Shown here: in pieces, positions 14,201 to 26,779 of the stretch
Numbering within the stretch: the stretch's first letter is position 1
How the letters are laid out: each line of letters begins with the position of its first letter
Origin: Burhinus oedicnemus
Lineage: Eukaryota > Chordata > Aves > Charadriiformes > Burhinidae
Reading direction: 5' to 3'
Length of the DNA: 64,000 nt
Assembly: GCA_008921705.1 (NCBI GenBank)
Contig: VFFE01007193.1
Span: forward strand, 708,493-772,492
The notes under the pieces: generated by a model
The model's input: the letters and a program-made list of their open reading frames with translations, nothing else
Told to the model about the DNA's origin: nothing
Databases searched by the model: none
Made by a program: the position numbers and the translations under genes

Positions 14201-17200
14201 AGCCAGAGGCAGCAAAGAGGGAGAGCACCAGCCAGTGCAAGAAGATGTACACAGCAGCCCCAGCTCTGCACAGACACCCGGGGCTCACACTGGCTACAGA
14301 AGCACAGCAGAGAGCAAGAGGTAAGTCTTTGAGAAGGTTGTTTCAATGGGCTGAGAGTCAAAACACCAAGTGAGCAAGAAACAGAACAGTAAAGGCAGAA
14401 AATGTTCAGGCCCCCAGACAGACCAGTGAGCCAACATACCTTCCTTGCTCTCCCCGGAGCCCTGGGTGAAGAGGAGCTGGTACTGTTTGTTGGGGAAATT
14501 TGCAGGGAAGAATCTGTTCATCATGGGGCTGAAACAAGAGGTGCAGAGAAGGGCAGTTTGACAGAAACCCCACAGGACACGCTGCCCAGCACCTCTACGT
14601 AACAGTGTCGCAGCACATACGTTGGCCCACACCCCGTCTTGGGAGGGGGAAACGCCAGATTTCATCACATCAGGGATGATGATGCAGCAGCCCCAGCTTC
14701 AGTCACCAAGCCACAGACGTGGGACCTTGTCCTCCCCAGAGGTGTGATCTGCCCATATGTGACAGTCCCCCAAAATCCTCTGGTGCAACAGGCACAGAGC
14801 ATCACCTGCAAGAAGTTAGGACCCACCCCAGACCCCAGGAAGTTCCCTGTGCCCCCCCTCAGCAGCCTCCTGACACCATACAGCTCTGGTCACCCAGAAC
14901 TGGCTGTGCCACCACCGAACGGCCCTCCTGCAGAGCTAGGAGCAGTGGTGAAGCCCTTGCCACAGTTCCAGTCTAAGGAAAGTATCAGGTCCCCAACACC
15001 CTACAGCTCAGGAAACAGGAAACCAGTTTTATTTTTTCAGTTACTGAAACAGCCTGAGCTTTCAACACCTCATGCCAAGCATCAGCGCGAGAGGCCAGGG
15101 ACGTTATCGTGAGCTCCAGCTGCCTGTTTCAGCTGTCCCAATAAGAGGAAGACGGGTGCTGAGAAGCTCTCCCTTCCACACAGCAGCGAGGACTGTGCCA
15201 GCCTATAGTGGCTCCTACAACAGTGGCCACCCACACCTCCACGAGCTCTCCCAGTGACACTGCATGGGGTATCAGATTGCTGGGACCCCCGAGACTTTGG
15301 TTCTGCCCTTGGCTGCCCCATGAGGAAGGGTTCACAGCATGCCCTGGGCCTGCCTCCCCAGAAAGCCCTTCACACCACTGAGGAAGAACACCCTGCGAGC
15401 TGGGACTCGGCTCTGCTGCAAGGCAATGGTGCCCTAGAAACCCCCCAATAAACTCGATGCCCCGCTGCCTCACAGAGCAGGCAGCCTCGGACACCCCTGC
15501 CCCAGTTGCACCATTCCCTCCACTGTACCTGATGGTGTGGGACAGGGCTAGGATCCCCAGCACAAAGAAATACATTGAAAGCAGAAGATTGATGTACTCT
15601 TGAGAAAATATCTGCAAGACAAATCCAGAGAAGGGTCAGTTACCGCAGCGTCCTGCCCATCTACAGCACTTCACATTGCGATCGGTAGCTGCTGTGTCAG
15701 TGCTCCAGGGAGATGAGAAGAATAGCTGGAATAACCCAAATTCTTGCACCACTGATGTGAAATATGTTGGAAATAGCCATGTACTTGCAGAACAAGCACA
15801 ATGGGCCTGCGACTTGTCGCAGATCTACAAACTGCTTGGGTCAAAAAATAACTCCTGCGCTACAGAAAGGAGGACAGAGCTTCCCCGTGTGTCCCCTGCA
15901 GAGCAAGCTGGAGCAGGGAGCGAAGCACTGTGCCGGTCTCAGGGGTTGCCCTGGCAGAGGGGAGCAGCAGCACCCCCACCTCACTACTGCAGCAGGCCAA
16001 GCGTGTCCTGCCCTAATTAAACAGGGTATTATTAGAAATCCTGCCCTCCGATGCACACACTGCCTTACCACCGCATCACACCCCTACAGCCCAGCATGGG
16101 GGGACCCCAGCAGTGTCCGTGCTTTCCTGGAGGGGGGATGCTGGAATATAAGAGCTCACGGCAGGTTGCAGATATTACAAGGAAGAACCACTGATCATGT
16201 AGCAACTTTAGCGGGACCACCCTGCACGTTCAGTACTTCTTTTCCTGGTGTCTCCGTCCCAGCTAGGAGCAAGAGGCAGAAAAGACACCTGAGGAGCCAG
16301 AGTACCACCCCAAGATGTGGGCCATGGGGAAGGGGTGGGCTGCAGGGGGTCCTTTCAGCAGCCAGAGGGGTCTGGCAGCAGGGTCTGGTGGCTGCTCGTG
16401 CCCCACCATCAGGAGAGGCTCAGCAGATGCTTGGCATTACTACTGGTGACCTACAAGAGGAGCTGTGGCCCTGGTGAGCACACAGGCTAAACTTCATTGC
16501 TGGGAAAGCAGGGCATATTGCTAGGGAGGCCTGATCCCTGTCTGCTGCTGCAGACCTGACCTCTGTGGCTGCACAGGCTGTGGCGTGCACTTGCCTTCCC
16601 GGTGCAGCTGCAGCAAGGGCTGGCGCCCAGGCCCATACCGGGGGGTAAGGACCTGCACGGCACAGCCATCAACCCAGGGTAGGAGCCCACAGCATCAGTG
16701 GGCTGCTGCGCGGTAACCGCAATGGGCAGAGAAGGGACTTTAAACTGCAATATTCCCAACTTTGCACCTTAAATCTCACTTGGCCAGCCAGGAGCACCCT
16801 GCCACCTTGCAGGCAGCCCAGGACAGCTGCCATGCCAAGAGGATCGCTCTGCATTGGTGGCCCCACAGCTTGTCAGGCCCCTCCAGAAGCTCAGCTGCAC
16901 GCCAGACACGCGCAGCCAAAGGTGCTTTAAAAAAAGACACCTTCTCCATATGGCCAAAAGCATCCACTGCTGGGATCTCCTATCTGTGACTCAGGAATGG
17001 TCATCTAACTCTGCTTCTTGGCTCTGCATGTCTAAAAGAGTTCACTTGAACACACATGGGCTCACCCACAAGCTAGCAATCCCCCAGGCCTGCAGCCGGG
17101 CTGGCTTTGGAAGCACAGCACAGAACACAACACAGAGGCAGCAGAATTTGCAACTCAGCAGTCCCTGGCACCCTCTGGTTTCAGTCTGTTCACCGTCAAG

Positions 17201-19416
17201 TCGGCCCACAAAAACAGGCAGAGCTCAGCGGTGAACTTGCCCCTCGGCAACTCTCCAGAACCACCCTGTGCACAAAGAAGCTCTGAATTACCCTGAGATG
17301 TTACAATTCGGGTAAGAACTGACATCCTCCTGCATGGTGACACCAAAGACCTCGAGCTGTGCAGCCTTACATGCTTTCTGTCCCAACACTAAGGGCCCTC
17401 AAATAGGGTATGCCAAAAAGCGAGTCAGCCCTGTTTTGGGAGCTCCTGACCAGGCAGGGAGGATGGCAGGCACCCGCTCCAGTGCCCACCAGCGTTGCTC
17501 ACTTACTTTAAAGAAGAGGTAGAGCCCCAGAAGGGTGCAACTGGCAACAATGGGAAAACGAGCAGCATCTCGGCTGGTAATGGTCTCCGGCATCTCCGAG
17601 GAGTTCTAGGGAGGGAAGGAGAGGACAGGAGTGGATTAGCCTCTGCTCTGGCTTCCTACCTCAGCAGGAGGTGAACAGACACTACGCAGGAGGTGAACAG
17701 ACACTACAAGCAGGGCTCTGCAGTGGCTTTGAGAGAGGCAGGGCACCCACTAGCCCCCTTGTCATTCCCAGAGGTGGGGCTGTGTCACAGGCAGAGCTTG
17801 AGATGGAAAAAGCAAACCTCACACCCGTCTTTCCAAGGGCTGCCACAATTTACTGCTTTTTTCCTCTTGGAGAAGGGAAAAAAAAAAAAAAAACAAAAAC
17901 AAACCAACTCAGCCTGCTGTGCTGGCATTGTTCCTTTCTCCCCGTGCCCAGAGGGGAGCTGGACTCCCTCACTGCTCGCACCCGGCCATCCCCAACAGCC
18001 TTCCCATCTGTGCGCACCATATGTCGATCACCCTCTGAATGATGTTTCTCTCCAATCACCTTTTTATCCCTCACCTCACTCTTGGAACACTCCTTGCGCT
18101 CAAAAGCCCCAGATTTATAAACCCCTTTCACCTTCTGAGACTTCTTTGCACCAGCGGAACCAGCCCCCTTTTCAAGCCATTTCCCAGGAGAGACCTTCAG
18201 CTTGCAGAGAAGAGGCAGAGGGCTGCCAGCTCCCCTGCCTGCTCCCCTGCCCTACTGGTTGCTGCTCGGAGATCTAATCTCACGCAGGCAAACACCTGCG
18301 GCCAGCGCCGGACAGAGTGCACATTAGCGGAAGCCCTTACACAAAGCAACCCTGCGGAGGAACAACAGCTTATCCTGGGCACAGCTGCTGCCACACAGCA
18401 CCCAGCGGTGCAGAAGCAAGTGCCCAAAACACCACTGGCTCCCTGCGGCGTGAGTGAAGAGAAATCCTCCCTCCCAGAACCACAGCCAGGCCCTGCTCGC
18501 AGACCTCAGTTGCCCAGTCTGTCAGGAACCCCACTAAAATCAGCTGAAAGCCCTGAAGTTAGACATAAGGGTGGGCAAGGAGCTTTAAAAAACAGTAATA
18601 AATCAGATTGTGTAAAACAATCCTTTCTCCTGAGCTTCAGGATCCGAAGTGTTGGGATTTAAGTCCCAGCTGCTACCTGAGGCCAGGCGCAAGACGCAGA
18701 GAGCAGCAGGATGGGCTGCAGGGACAGCACAGGGTGCACAAGCAGGACAGGGCAGCAGCACCCCGGGGACCAGCCCCAGTGCTGTGGGGCGCGGGGAGCA
18801 AAGCCGCACACGAGTGCCCCCAACACAGCATCTCTTGCGGGGGTAGAAGTGCGGGTCACGAGTTTTGCAGTGCTTGAATTTATCGGAACAGTGGGGATGG
18901 GGCTGGAGAAGACCCCGGGGGAAGCCAGATGTCTCCCCGGGGTCCCCCGTCTCCACCGGGCCGCGGGTTTCTCTGCCTTTCCGGGGACAGGGACCAGGGC
19001 GGGGGGCCGGGCCGGCTGCGGGACGGGGCACCCACGAGACCCTGGGTGGGGGGGCGAGGCCTGGAGGCCCCGGAGGGTCTCCCGGGAAGGGCGGGGGACA
19101 GCCCCCGCTGCCGGGCAGGGGTTGGGAGGAGGAAGGCTTGGAGGCCCCGGCGTCCCCGGTTGCAGCGGGGTAAGCTGCCCCGGCGAGGGGGGGGAGAGGC
19201 CGAGCCGCCCCGGGGGCCGCGGGGGTACCTTGCTCTTGGCGCAGCTGACGGAGCGCAGCGCCCCGAAGAAGATGGGCAGCAGCGCCATGAGGACGAGGCT
19301 GCCGTAGGCCAGCGCCATGCCCTCGGGGGTGGCGGGAGGGCGGGCGGCCGCGGGGGACCCGGCCCCGACCCCGGCCCCCCAGCGGCGCTGCCGTTGTGCG
19401 CCGCGGCCTCCTCCAT
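5269..19416 (-). CDS. HM13: Signal peptide peptidase (intramembrane aspartyl protease), 12 exons
   Basis: Coding exons on the minus strand are 19229-19416, 17507-17605, 15529-15611, 14440-14528, 13549-13634, 13277-13402, 11294-11351, 10578-10661, 10227-10263, 9038-9140, 8374-8459 and 5269-5350, all with GT-AG borders. The product is an ER multipass presenilin-type protease that cleaves leftover signal peptides within the membrane. Both catalytic aspartates are present: the YD motif near the end of exon 6 and GLGD in exon 8. The PAL motif opens exon 11, and the C-terminus is KKEK, a dilysine ER-retrieval signal. An N-glycosylation sequon (NGS) lies near the start, and a second (NSS) opens exon 2. 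The ATG at 19416 has a strong Kozak context (GCCGCCATGG). The exon lengths sum to 1121 bases, one short of a multiple of three. The break lies within exon 1 between the ATG and the conserved TPEGMALAYGS segment, probably a one-base assembly deletion. Corrected length would be about 373 residues, against 377 in human. Confidence 0.95.
10945..11046. repeat. T/GT-rich low-complexity tract in HM13 intron 7
   Basis: A run of T(5-9), GTTGTTGTT and GTTTGTTTG units with almost no A or C between exons 7 and 8 of HM13. Open frames across it give Phe/Val/Gly-rich junk. It is on the antisense strand of the gene, so the transcript reads A/C-rich here. Confidence 0.85.
17664..17707. repeat. 22-base exact tandem duplication
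   Basis: The 22-base unit starting GCAGGAGGTGAACAG occurs twice in direct succession, 17664-17685 and 17686-17707, in HM13 intron 1 just upstream of exon 2 in the transcript sense. It looks like a recent slippage or duplication event. Confidence 0.9.
17878..17894. repeat. Poly(A) tract in HM13 intron 1
   Basis: Seventeen consecutive A residues followed by CAAAAACAAACC. I see no target-site duplication or retrocopy sequence beside it, so I call it only a simple repeat. Confidence 0.8.
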
Positions 19417-19560
19417 GGCGGCAGCTCCCACCGCGGTCCGCTTCCGGCCCGCGCGCGCCAGGGACACGTCCTCTTACCGACCGGAAGTGCGTCACGCGCC
19501 GACGAGCCTAACCACGCCCCCGGCAACTCAGGCCGCGTTGCTAGGAAACCGACAGCGGGC
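19417..19560 (-). promoter_or_regulatory. HM13: HM13 CpG-island promoter
   Basis: CpG-dense sequence directly upstream of the HM13 ATG without a TATA box. An ETS core (CCGGAAGTG, 19481-19489) overlaps a CRE-like TGCGTCACG (19488-19496), a common pair in housekeeping promoters. Farther out, an RFX-like imperfect palindrome GTTGCTAGGAAAC lies at 19537-19549. The CpG-rich zone extends through exon 1 to about 18880 and outward to about 19660. No factor binding is shown by sequence alone. Confidence 0.7.
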
Positions 19561-19659
19561 CTGAGGGCGGCTGGGCCCGATCCCGGCCCCGATCCCGGCC
19601 CCGGGAGGCCTGTCCCCTCGCTGCCCAGAGCCCACGGTGCGAGGAGCGGGTGAGAGCAC

Positions 19660-22414
19660 CCGGGGGATCCCTGCGGGCAAGGGGCTCCCCCGGCTCCCCA
19701 CAGCCACCGGCCACGAGTGGGAAGGTGGCGGCTTCAGCCACCATCAGCCCCAGCAAGTCGGGTCGGGGGCTCCCGGGCTTCTCCTCCATCCAGCCCTAGG
19801 TTTTCCTGCCCTCCGCCGTTTCCCAAGGATCCCTCCTGCGCTCCCAGCCCACCCATGGCCACAATCGGCGAACACCCCCTCTGTAAAAATGCCTCATAAA
19901 TGGCAGCAAACTCTCCCTGCCGCTGGACCGGGACCAGGGCTCTGCTGGAAAATTGGCTGAAACGTGTGTTTTCCTCACAAATATCCCCTCCCTTCCCGAG
20001 CCGCTGGCAGCCTGGCTGTGCCACTGAGCTGCCTCCTCCTCCTGCGCATCCCCTGGCCCACGCTGGGGCGAGAGTCTGCTCAGAGGCAAAGGCACCAGCG
20101 GAGACTAAAGACTGAGCAAAGTTCAACGGTGCTGCCCTCGGTTTAGATCTGAGCCACGGGCAGGGGAAGGGAGCGCAGTAGGGACTAAAAAGCAAGTTTT
20201 TAAATTTTTTTAAACTGTTTTTCTCTTTCTTTTTGTTTAAAAAAAAAAAAAAAAAAAAAGGAATCTATTTCAGGACCGGGAGTGATTCATAGTTTCGCGT
20301 TTCAGGCAGAGGGCAGATGGAAAGGCCTCCCGGGAGCCCCTCTCTTGCGGGGCTGGCCTCCCGCCTGGGACGCTGTCCTCTCCCTGCCACCAATTCTCCC
20401 ACAAAGGAGAAGGACGGGCACCAAAGGCAGCAGCAGGCAGCCACATGGCAGCATGCCTGCACACACCCCACTGCTTCCCACCCTGCTGCCTGCCACGACA
20501 TACCATGGCACGGCACAGCACAGCTCCTGACCCCCTTATTGACCCCCTCACCCAGCCCCTTACGAACCCCTTTGGGTGCCCACCTGCCCCCTAAACCCCA
20601 GCTTGGCTTGGGAACCCTTGACAAAGGGCGATGCTTTCCCTCCTTACCTCGCCCCCGCTGCTCAGCACCAAACCTGGGTTAACCAGGGCAGAAGCATCAT
20701 CCCGAGCCGGGGGGAGCCCAAACCTAAAGCTGGCAGGGGGTGAGCCACTCCTTCTATTTCAGTGGGCTGGTGATCCAGAGCCCAAACAAGCCCCCAGCCG
20801 CTGCTGTCCTGCAGGGACCGAGGGCTCGACCTGCCCATGGCAAAAGTGGCTGCCCTCCTCCCCTCTGCTTTACTCAGCCGCTCTCCGTGAGAGAATTAAC
20901 CCCCACACACTGGCGTGGCTGCTCCAGCCCCGTGCGCTGCAGGCACCATCCCCTTGGGTCTGGCAGCGGATGGGGGGACTGGGGGCTCATGGGAGACTTG
21001 TGAAGGGGCTGGAGAGGAGGTTGGGGCCGTGGTTGGACCACCATCCATCTCCGTGTGCCGTGGGGTCCAGCTGTGGCACCCACCAGTGTTACCCCAGGGC
21101 TGGGAGCTGGCTCAGCACTGGCGCTTAGGACTCTGCTCCTTCCTTCCTCCCTTCATTTCCCAGCGCCTCGCCGTGGCCCCCCTTGGCCTCTCCTCCCACC
21201 CTCCAGCACGGCCGCATTTTTCTGGGTTTGAGCTCATTCTTTCCACTCCCCTCTCTGTCGGCTGCCAACTTTCCATCCCGTGCCCCCCCCACCTCCTGTT
21301 GCAGGGAAACGCTGGCTGCAGCTGCGGGAGTGACCGGAGTAGCAAGGAACCCCTGTCCTCAGTGTGCAGCCCCTTGTCCCAGGTGTGGCTGACGCTGTGT
21401 GAACTGCAGCATCGTGTCCAGCAGCACCAGTAACCGGGGTGCGGGGAGATCCAGGGCAGGGCACCAGCAGAGCAGCCGGAGCCAGAGCTGCAGCAAGGAG
21501 AGAGCAGCAATGCCACAGTCACCAACGGTTCGGGGAGGCACTAAGCAGCAAGGAGCAAAGCCTGAGCAGTCTTCCCTTGTCCTGGAGACGGAGCCTGCAG
21601 GGAGAAGCCCTTGCTGGGATTTGCACCTGTGGAGAGACTGTTCTCCCACAGGGACAGCGCGCTGCCCCATCCCACTGTCCCCTTTGTGCTGGTGACCCCC
21701 TCTCCGTCTGCACTGCACTGCACCAGCCGCAGCCAGCAGCTCCCCACGCTCGAGCCGCAGAGCGAGCGGAAACTCCTGACCTGACCCGGGGAGGGAGGGC
21801 ACCGCTGATCCTCCCTGGCGCTGGGCCCAGGGCTGCTGAGCAGGCTACCCTGCGGTGTCCTGGCTGCTCGCTGGCAGTGCAGCCTAAAAACAACCGGCAG
21901 AGCCCACACGGCTCCAGCATCGCCTCCCAGGATGCCTGGGGTCACTTGCTGCTTGCTGCAGCCAAGCACGTCCCTTCCCAGCTGTGCCACGCTGCAGCCA
22001 GTGCCGTGCTGCTTGGCTCCTGCCTCCCTGCCCCTTCCTGGGGCACCTGGAGCCACCGAGCACCCAGCTCCCTGCCCAGGCTGCGGCTCCCATGGTACTT
22101 GGAGGCTTGAGACCAGCACCTCAGCAGAGCTCAGCCCTTCCCAGAGGCTTTTCCAGAGCTGGCCAGGGCCCGGGAGGTGCAAGGGGGTTGGGGGCTTCTG
22201 CCATTGTAGGGGATGATGCTGTGACCACTGGCTGAGGAACAGAGACTTCTGTCAAGTGTGGATGAAGGCTCTGCCTGCCTTGAGATGTTTTGTCTGGTGA
22301 AGCTGGAGCAGGAGGCAGGTCCCCTGCCCCAGCTATGAGCAATGAACTGGGCTTGAATCTGGCCATGCAGCCCCAGTGCATAGCTCCCCGCGGCAGGGAC
22401 CCAGCAGAGACCAG
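19660..22414. other. Intergenic region between HM13 start and REM1 3' end
   Basis: I find no exon I can defend on either strand. It contains a 21-base A run (20239-20259) preceded by T-rich sequence; I do not see a retrocopy joined to it. The rest is moderately GC-rich unique sequence with only spurious overlapping open frames. Confidence 0.55.
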
Positions 22415-22430
22415 CACCTCCCTGATGCAG

Positions 22431-22436
22431 TTTATT
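22431..22436 (-). terminator. REM1: REM1 polyadenylation signal (AATAAA)
   Basis: A canonical AATAAA on the minus strand about 625 bases past the REM1 stop codon. It is the first such hexamer found in that direction and gives a 3' UTR of about 0.65 kb. Confidence 0.6.
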
Positions 22437-23060
22437 CTGCAGATCGAGGGTTTTCCCCATTGCAAGAGTACAGGAAAACCTCAGCCCAAGAAGCGCTGGT
22501 GCCAGGGAGATGTGGCAAAAAGCCCTGGCGTGGAGAGGCCAGGGGTGCCAGGCAATGCTGCCAGTGCTCCCCCAGCCCCTCTCCCCAGCCAGGCTCTAGG
22601 ACTGTCCTCGAGCTGGACACCGCTATGGTGCCCTCACCGGTCCCTGACACCCTGTGAAGGACAGGCACCACAAGCGGGACCAGCCACACTCCCAGCAGCC
22701 TCCGGATCTGCTCCAGCCCTGCAGGCAGCCCTGCACCAGGGCATGGCCACCCCTCACCTCTGGCTCCCCAGGAGCATCTGTAATCCAGGATCCCACCACC
22801 CCAAGCACAGGTGCCCGTCCCACCCTCTGCTCCACAGCTGCAGCCCACAGGACCCAGCCCCACTTGTCTCCTCTCCTGGAGGGAAAGCAGCCGGATCCAG
22901 AGCATGTGACGCATCCCTCAGCACCAGTTAAAACAGCTCCACATCCTCGGCATTGCTCTGGCCCTGTCTGGGCTCTTCTTGCACCTGTGAAGCCACCGGC
23001 CACGCTGCTGGCAGAGAGTCCCCAGCCTGCGTGTGTGGAGGGACGGGAAGCTGGCAGCTC

Positions 23061-25570
23061 TCAGAGCACGGACAGGTCATGGCAGGACTTGGAGCGGACT
23101 TTGAGGGCCACTTTGCTGTTGTTCCTGGCCACCAGCCTGTCGAGGAAGCGCCGGGCTCTCTTGGTGAGGCTCTCCTTGCGCTTCTGTCTGGGAGCATGGC
23201 ACGTGCGTGCCTCCTTGCCCCTGCGGCGCAGGCGGATCTGCCGCACCACCCCCTCAAAGAGCTCGGCCACGTTATGCTGCAGAGCCGCCGACGTCTCGAT
23301 GAACTTGCAGTCGAACACCACGGCACAGGCACGGCCTTCTGCAAGGGAAGGGCAGGGAGGGGGTATGGCCCCACTGGCACCTCAGATGCCAGGGGACAGG
23401 CACTGCCACATGTAGGGCAGCAGCTGCACATCCAGGGACAAAGGGAGAGATGTGGGAGAAGCAGCCGGGCAGGGAGGCCGGGTGCAGGCCCCCTCCAGGG
23501 GTCCCCACCAGCCGGACTGCTCCCCCCCTGGCCACTGCTCACCTTCAATGGAGACCTCGCGGCACCGCACCAGGTCACTTTTGTTCCCCACCAGGATAAT
23601 GGGGATGTCCTCAGCCTGCCGCGCGCGGCGCAGCTGGATGCGCAGCTCTGAGGCACTCTCAAAGCTGCCCCGGTCAGTGACGGAGTAGACAATGACGTAG
23701 GCATTCCCCACCTGCAGGCACTGGCTGCGGTGCCAGTTCTCCTCACCCTGCCACCGCACAGGGAACAAGATGTCACTGCTCTGCAGGGGCTACTGGCAGC
23801 CCCAACCACTGCCAGGGGACAGCAGAGCACCCCGACACTGATGGGACCTGCCAGTGCACCCCACCAGCCCCTGCATCATGGGGAGCAGACATGTGGCCCC
23901 TTTAATAAAATGCAGATTAAGAGCTCCTGATTTTGGGGTGTGTGTGAGAGTTTCCTCCTCTATCAGCAACAAATTGGGGCTGTGGGTTCAGCTCGGCTCG
24001 GGGGACTGAGGCTGCACCTCCCAGAGCTGCCCTCAGCCACACAACACTGGCATTGTGGGTGCAGCACCCTGCATGCACCAGGCACCGGTCCCTGCTTGGC
24101 AGGGTGGGATTAAGCAATAGTGGAAATAAAGGGCCGTTGATGGGGTGTTACGGTGCTGGGGCATCTCCAGAGAGCACAGCCACACGTGCAAAATGCAGCC
24201 CCAACCCACACGGGTGCCATGGCTGTGTTCATGGCCCAGGCACCAGCTCCATCCCCACTCCCAGGGACCAGTCAGTGCCCAGTGGCACCACAGGAATGCT
24301 GAGCCCTGGCATGGAGGGAGGCAAACGAGTGTTTTGAGGGAGGCAGTGACAGCAGCGCTGGCATTTCTTCCCAGGAGATGCCTCTGTGCACTGGGCAGAA
24401 GGAATGCCCCATGCCAGGCTCTCGGGGACGCTGCTCTGCCTGTTAAAGCACGTGCCCTGGCTGGCAGCACTGTCTCATGTGGATTTGTCCAGTCGGCTCC
24501 TTCAGCCCCTTTCCCAAACCATTTCTATGCATTTTGAAGCAGGCTGGCACCATGCTCCTTCCCCACAGCCCCTTCTTCCCCTCCCAGCCTGCCCACCCAT
24601 CCCTCATGTGAGGGGCACCTTGTGCCCACACCGCTGCTCCTGCACTCATGGTGCCTCACCACAAGAGCCCACACGATTGAGAACACAGTGGGCAGCCTCC
24701 TACACTGGCAAAAGGTGGCCAAAGAGCCATCAGAGGTGTGACCCCAGCCCCTGCTTTGCCCAGTGTGTATGTCCCACTCTGTAGCAAGGGCAGCAGTGAG
24801 CCTCAGGGAGCTTCGTGGAGCTCAGAGGCCCCAAAGCAGTGGCTGTGCCTGTACAATGTCCCCTGGGCACACCCCAGCTCACCCGTCCCCACTGGCAGCA
24901 TGGGCTTCCCACAGCATCCAGCCCCAGCCCTGCCATACCCGCTGCTCTGGCTCCCAGGTGTCCATCACCAGCAGAGTGGTGTCCTCGCCATCCACAGACA
25001 ACGTGCGCTCATAGGTGGCTTCTGCAAGACACCAGGAGAGCCCAGTTGGCACAGCATTGCCTGGCCACTGAGACCTGATCCCAGCCCCAGCACCAGGGCC
25101 CTCTCTGCCTCGCACACGGGTTTTTCCCATCATGGGGCCATGCACGCAGCTCGGACACGCACTGCCTCCCCGTCACCCCCTCTGGGCCCCGTGGTGGGTG
25201 ACCCTGCTGCAGAGGGGCCCCAACCACCCCACCCCACCCCCCCCAGGCACCCACCTCCGTGCTGCTCCAGCAGGTCCCGCTCCTGGATGCCGGCGAAGAC
25301 GTTGACCAGGCTGGTCTTGCCCACGCCAGGGTCGCCCAGCAGCACCACACGGTACGGAGGCTCCCAGGAGCTGGAGGAGCCCGAGGACTCAGAGGACCAG
25401 CTGCCCCTGGGTGCTGCGGCCCTGCCACCCGGCTCGGATGCAGAGTGACCAAGCTGGGGGTGGCAGGGCTCGGCCTGGGACGTGGCACCCGGTACCCCCG
25501 GCCGCGGGAGAGGGGTGCTGGCCCTTCTCCGCAGCGGGCTCTTGCTCCCGTGCTGCGTGTTCAGGGTCAT
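23061..25570 (-). CDS. REM1: RGK-family small GTPase REM1
   Basis: Coding exons are 25255-25570, 24939-25021, 23543-23747 and 23061-23338; they join in phase to 293 residues (human 298). RGK proteins (RAD, REM, GEM) bind calcium-channel beta subunits and lower voltage-gated calcium current, and reshape the cytoskeleton. The P-loop GDPGVGKT is at residues 79-86, NKSD and ETSA give base recognition, and the usual DxxG is replaced by DTWE, an RGK trait. There is no CAAX box. The tail ends in the basic RGK motif KSCHDLSVL, which also carries a 14-3-3-type serine. A second RRRAS site lies near residue 18, where human REM1 starts similarly (MTLNT). The chosen ATG is the first in frame; upstream in-frame sequence has none. 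A noncoding 5' exon is possible. Confidence 0.95.
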
Positions 25571-26180
25571 CTGTGGCACCGAAGGCAGCGGGGCTGGGAG
25601 AGGCCGCCCCGAGGGGCTCCGGCTCCCTGCAGCCCCCTGCCGCGGCGGTGCCGGTGCCGGTTCCAGTCGGCGGTAGCTCAGACACAACTTTCCCCAGGAC
25701 AGGCTCGCCGCCGCCCGGCCCGGGCTTTAAACCCCGGGAGGTGGAGCCCCTCGCCGCGCCCGGTTCCTCCCCCGCCGGACACACCCCCGTCCGCACCGGT
25801 CCCGGCCCCGGCCCGGGCCGCCCTGTCCGGTCCCCGAGGTCCCCGCGGGGCTCCCGGTGCCGGGGAACGGCGAGTTCCCCCAAGGCGCGTCCCCGAGGTC
25901 CCGGGGAGCAGCGCGGGGGACTGCGGTCGCACCGAGACGCTGCGGGATGCGCTGCCGCGGGCGGAGGCTCCGCCACGCTCCCGCTCCTGCGTGGGGCAAG
26001 GTCCCCCCGAGCCCCCCAGCCGCCCTCCCGCCGGCCCCGGCCCGGCTCCATCTCGCGGCGGCTCGGGGCAGAGCACGGCTCCGCCGCTTCGCCAAGTAAG
26101 GAGCGAGCCGAGCCCGGGCCGGTCCTGCCCGGTGCCCGGAGGGGGGGCTGTGCTTTGCCGGGACCTCGGAGCCCTTCTCG
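25571..26180 (-). promoter_or_regulatory. REM1: CpG island upstream of REM1
   Basis: Dense CpG and GC-rich sequence begins in REM1 exon 1 (about 25250) and runs to about 26180 with no TATA box. Open frames covering it on both strands are composition artefacts. It lies between the REM1 start and the probable C20orf96 3' end at about 26250, so REM1 has almost no other intergenic space for its promoter. Confidence 0.65.
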
Positions 26181-26266
26181 GCAGATGCCACAGTGGCGTC
26201 GCCAAGAGCCAGTGATGGGAAGCATGGTCAGAGGCTCGCTTGGTACGGGCGAGAACAGGAGCTGGT

Positions 26267-26272
26267 TTTATT
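26267..26272 (-). terminator. C20orf96: Candidate C20orf96 polyadenylation signal (AATAAA)
   Basis: AATAAA on the minus strand about 510 bases after the stop codon at 26780. An AGTAAA variant at 26641-26646 is an alternative. Either would place the gene's 3' end within about 1 kb of the REM1 start, both genes being transcribed leftward. Confidence 0.5.
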
Positions 26273-26779
26273 TGAACCCATCGGTTGGCCATGAGGGTGC
26301 TGCGGCACCAAACCACCTGAGCACCAGTCCTGCGCAGGCAGCGGTCTGACCCGGCGCTGGGACACCAGTCCAGCCCATGCTGGGATGTGCTAGCAGGGAC
26401 TCACGGCACCAGGGCCAGTCTCAGGACACCCCTCACAGTCACAGCACAGAGACGAGAAGGCCCCTTTCGGCTTCAGTGTTAGGGCGATAGCATGAAGGGG
26501 ACTGGTCAGTGCGGGAGGGCTGGTGATGCCTCTCTGGGAACTGTGGTTGCAGGGCTCACCCCCTGCTCCTTCCAAGGGACTGCAGCCTCGTGGCTGTGAG
26601 CAGACTACAGCCCACGCGGGCCAGGAATGACGGTAACACCTTTACTGCACCATATAACCACATCAGTGAGTCCCCAGGGTGGATGGAGAAGTGTGGATGG
26701 GAAAGGAGGGGCTTTGCAGCTTGGCACCTCATCCGCACCATGCGCTCCCTCGGGCCTGAGAGTGGAGCCTGGCCGAGCA

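Noticed and set aside
20239..20259. A21 run as the tail of a retrocopied gene
   Set aside because: Sequence upstream is T-rich and shows no recognisable coding remnant, and I see no flanking target-site duplication.
25576..25687. Upstream extension of REM1 by about 39 codons
   Set aside because: It would need a non-ATG start (TTG). The ATG at 25570 begins MTLNT as in human REM1.
25259..26349. Several 200-318-residue frames on both strands upstream of REM1
   Set aside because: CpG-island sequence with few stop codons; all frames are open at once and none shows a domain or splice logic.
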